NCBI GenBank assembly: GCA_945860255.1
Contig: CAMAQI010000100.1
Span: forward strand, 1-8,081
Source: Methylacidiphilum caldifontis
GTDB taxonomy: Bacteria > Verrucomicrobiota > Verrucomicrobiia > Methylacidiphilales > CAMAQI01
DNA: 8,081 nucleotides
Direction of reading: 5' to 3'
Made by a program: the position numbers and the translations under genes. Within the stretch, counting starts at the first letter, position 1. The number at the start of each line of letters is the position of its first letter. The notes beneath the pieces were generated by a model that searched no databases, was not told where the DNA came from, and worked only from the letters and a program-made list of their open reading frames with translations. Shown in pieces: positions 6,573 through 8,081 of this stretch.

Positions 6573-7253
6573 ATGAGTGGAAAATTGTTTGTGGTGGCGA
6601 CTCCGATCGGGAATTTAGAGGATATTACCTTACGGGCTTTGCGGATTCTGAAAGAGGTCGATATCATTGCCGCTGAAGATACGCGGCACTCGCTTCATTT
6701 ATTGCAGCATTTTGAGATTCATAAAAAACTGGTGAGTTATCATGAGTTTAATGAAGCGAAACGCACCGCTGAATTCCAACAAGACTTTGCGGTGGGACGA
6801 ACGATCGCCTTGATTAGTGATGCGGGAATGCCAGGGATTTCCGATCCAGGAGAGCGCCTGATTCGTTCCTGTGTGACCCAAGGAATTCCGGTTGAAGTAA
6901 TCCCAGGGGCGTCGGCGGTCTTACAGGCCCTCGTCGGTGCCGGATTTCCAATGGTTCCTTTCCATTTTGGCGGCTTTCTTCCCGTGAAAAGCGTGGGACG
7001 GAGAAAGGAATTGGTTCGCGCTGTGGAGCGTGATTGTACCTCGATTTATTTTGAGTCCCCCCATCGCCTCATTCGTTCCTTAGAGGATGCGGTGGCAGAG
7101 ATTGCGGACTGTTCAGTTTGTGTCGCTCGGGAGTTGACGAAAAAATTTGAAGAAATTAAACGGGGACTCCCCCAAGAGCTTTTAGACTACTATCGAGCTC
7201 AAGCAGTTCGAGGGGAAATCTGTCTGGTGATTAAATCGCGAAACGCCAAGTAA
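6573..7253 (+). CDS. rsmI: 16S rRNA (cytidine(1402)-2'-O)-methyltransferase
   Basis: RsmI uses S-adenosylmethionine to methylate the 2'-OH of C1402 in the decoding centre of 16S rRNA, a site that also carries the RsmH N4-methyl group. The family signatures are clear: VATPIGNLEDITLRAL at 8-23, AAEDTRHS at 33-40, SDAGMPGISDPG (from about residue 82), VIPGASAV (about 108-115), the FHFGGFLP segment, YFESPHRL and VARELTKKFEE. This is the tetrapyrrole methylase (SIRT/TP methylase) fold. At 226 residues it is about 60 shorter than E. coli RsmI (286), because the C-terminal extension after the catalytic fold is absent. Short forms of this kind are known in many bacteria, and there is no sign of frameshift at the end. 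It starts three bases after the carboxypeptidase stop with no clear Shine-Dalgarno, so coupled translation is likely. Confidence 0.96.
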   Translation: MSGKLFVVATPIGNLEDITLRALRILKEVDIIAAEDTRHSLHLLQHFEIHKKLVSYHEFNEAKRTAEFQQDFAVGRTIALISDAGMPGISDPGERLIRSCVTQGIPVEVIPGASAVLQALVGAGFPMVPFHFGGFLPVKSVGRRKELVRAVERDCTSIYFESPHRLIRSLEDAVAEIADCSVCVARELTKKFEEIKRGLPQELLDYYRAQAVRGEICLVIKSRNAK

Positions 7254-7259
7254 TCGAAA

Positions 7260-7266
7260 AGAGGGG
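7260..7266 (+). promoter_or_regulatory. Shine-Dalgarno-like AGAGGGG before the epimerase-like gene
   Basis: A purine-rich AGAGGGG ends three bases before ATG 7270 (GAGG lies five bases before it), directly after the rsmI stop. Spacing is short but workable. It supports ATG 7270 as the start of the last gene. Confidence 0.5.
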
Positions 7267-7269
7267 CAT

Positions 7270-8081
7270 ATGTCTTGTACCTATGAAATCATTGAGAAAG
7301 AGGGAAAAGTCATCGATGTCATGACCGATGAGACGGCGGGGATGCGGATGATGGTGCTGCGAAAGGGGGCCGAACTCCTCAGTTTATCAAAGCGGAACTC
7401 AAGAGGGGAGTGGGTCGGTTTTTTACATCGGGATGGAGAAGTTTCGATTCCCGAGGTGGGATGGGGAAATCATTCGACCGTGATGGGGTACTACGTTCAT
7501 CGGATTAAAGAGGAACGATCGAGTTATTGTGGACATGAGATTCGGGGAGGGACTCACGGGTTCATTCGTCATAAGCTCTTTAATGCTCCGAAAGCTTCGG
7601 AAGAGACAGGGGTGTTGAAATATTCTGTGCCGTATCAAGAAATTGAATCTAAGGACTACCCATTCAAGCTTTCGATGGATCTCACATACCGAATTCACGG
7701 GGACAAACTGTTTGTGCAGTTTTATTTTTCTAATAATGAGATGCAGCGGGCGGCACATGTGAGTTTTGGGCTGCACCCCGGATTTGCGGTGAGTTCGATC
7801 GAAGGCGCAAAAATTCTTTTTCCGGGCGGTTCCTTTGTTCGTTATGCCTCTCCGGGAAACTTTCTTTCGGGCGACAAGCAATTTGTCGAGATTCCCAAAG
7901 GGGAGTTTCCGTTTTCAAAGTCAGAACTGCCAAATACCTTTATTTTGGAATTTAAAAAAGTGACGACCTCGGTGGTTGTTTTGGAAGATCAGGCTTCAAA
8001 TAAGCGTGTGGAGGTCGATTTACAGGGAGTTCCCTATTTTTCACTTTGGAGTGATGCGAATACCGTTCATCCCTTCATTTG
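7270..8081 (+). CDS. Aldose 1-epimerase (galactose mutarotase-like) family protein, 3' end missing
   Basis: 270 codons are read without a stop to the window edge. Members of this family interconvert alpha and beta anomers of hexoses or hexose phosphates in the cytoplasm, with a catalytic His and Glu on a large beta-sandwich. The visible signatures are RKGAELLSL (31-39), GGTHGFIRHKLF (93-104, with His96), SFGLHPGF (165-172, with His169) and the late segment PYFSLWSDANTVHPFI (255-270), which in relatives runs into the CIEP block carrying the catalytic Glu. Here that Glu would lie just beyond the edge. HGF and HPGF make the LacX-like subgroup most likely. The substrate cannot be deduced. It lies 16 bp after rsmI on the same strand, so it probably belongs to the same transcript. 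The full length is probably a few tens of residues more. Confidence 0.85.
   Translation, partial: MSCTYEIIEKEGKVIDVMTDETAGMRMMVLRKGAELLSLSKRNSRGEWVGFLHRDGEVSIPEVGWGNHSTVMGYYVHRIKEERSSYCGHEIRGGTHGFIRHKLFNAPKASEETGVLKYSVPYQEIESKDYPFKLSMDLTYRIHGDKLFVQFYFSNNEMQRAAHVSFGLHPGFAVSSIEGAKILFPGGSFVRYASPGNFLSGDKQFVEIPKGEFPFSKSELPNTFILEFKKVTTSVVVLEDQASNKRVEVDLQGVPYFSLWSDANTVHPFI

Noticed and set aside
7423..7881. 152-codon minus-strand frame
   Set aside because: It is antisense to the aldose-epimerase-like gene, whose motifs are clear on the plus strand.

Overview
The window looks like an ordinary chromosomal segment from a free-living Gram-negative bacterium, and I find no mobile element, CRISPR array, tRNA or rRNA in it. 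A GmhA-type SIS isomerase (LPS heptose pathway), a Sec-exported D,D-carboxypeptidase and an exported TPR protein point to a cell with a periplasm. TrpC and HisG show that it makes its own tryptophan and histidine. The lineage cannot be fixed from the sequence alone. The small COX24/bS22-like protein and the general character of RF2 would fit the PVC superphylum (Verrucomicrobiota-like), but that is only a weak inference.

Layout. Bases 1-2375 are on the minus strand. Transcribed leftward, they carry prfB (peptide chain release factor 2, with a programmed +1 frameshift), trpC (indole-3-glycerol phosphate synthase) and the 5' part of a gmhA-like gene that runs off the left edge. A 207-bp AT-rich gap (1046-1252) separates prfB from trpC. 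It holds a TATAAT box, a 12-bp palindrome and a long-loop inverted repeat. A 98-bp divergent spacer (2376-2473) separates this arm from the plus-strand arm.

The plus-strand arm runs from 2474 to the right edge: hisG (long form), a 34-codon gene for a very basic COX24/AURKAIP1 (bS22-like) peptide, a large exported TPR protein, a D-alanyl-D-alanine carboxypeptidase that overlaps it by ATGA, rsmI (16S rRNA C1402 2'-O-methyltransferase), and an aldose 1-epimerase-like gene cut by the right edge. Spacings are short (about 33, 17, -4, 3 and 16 bp) and no terminator hairpin is visible between the genes, so one long transcript is plausible.

How the genes relate. There is a translation theme (RF2, a ribosomal-protein-like peptide, an rRNA methylase) and an envelope theme (TPR protein, PBP5-type carboxypeptidase, heptose isomerase). 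Two amino-acid pathway genes, trpC and hisG, sit without the rest of their pathways. Most starts have no convincing Shine-Dalgarno sequence, yet the prfB frameshift site carries a well-placed SD-like stimulator. The main annotation points are the frameshifted prfB, whose true start lies 115 bp upstream of the uninterrupted reading frame, and the tiny basic gene at 3413-3517, which automated callers easily miss.
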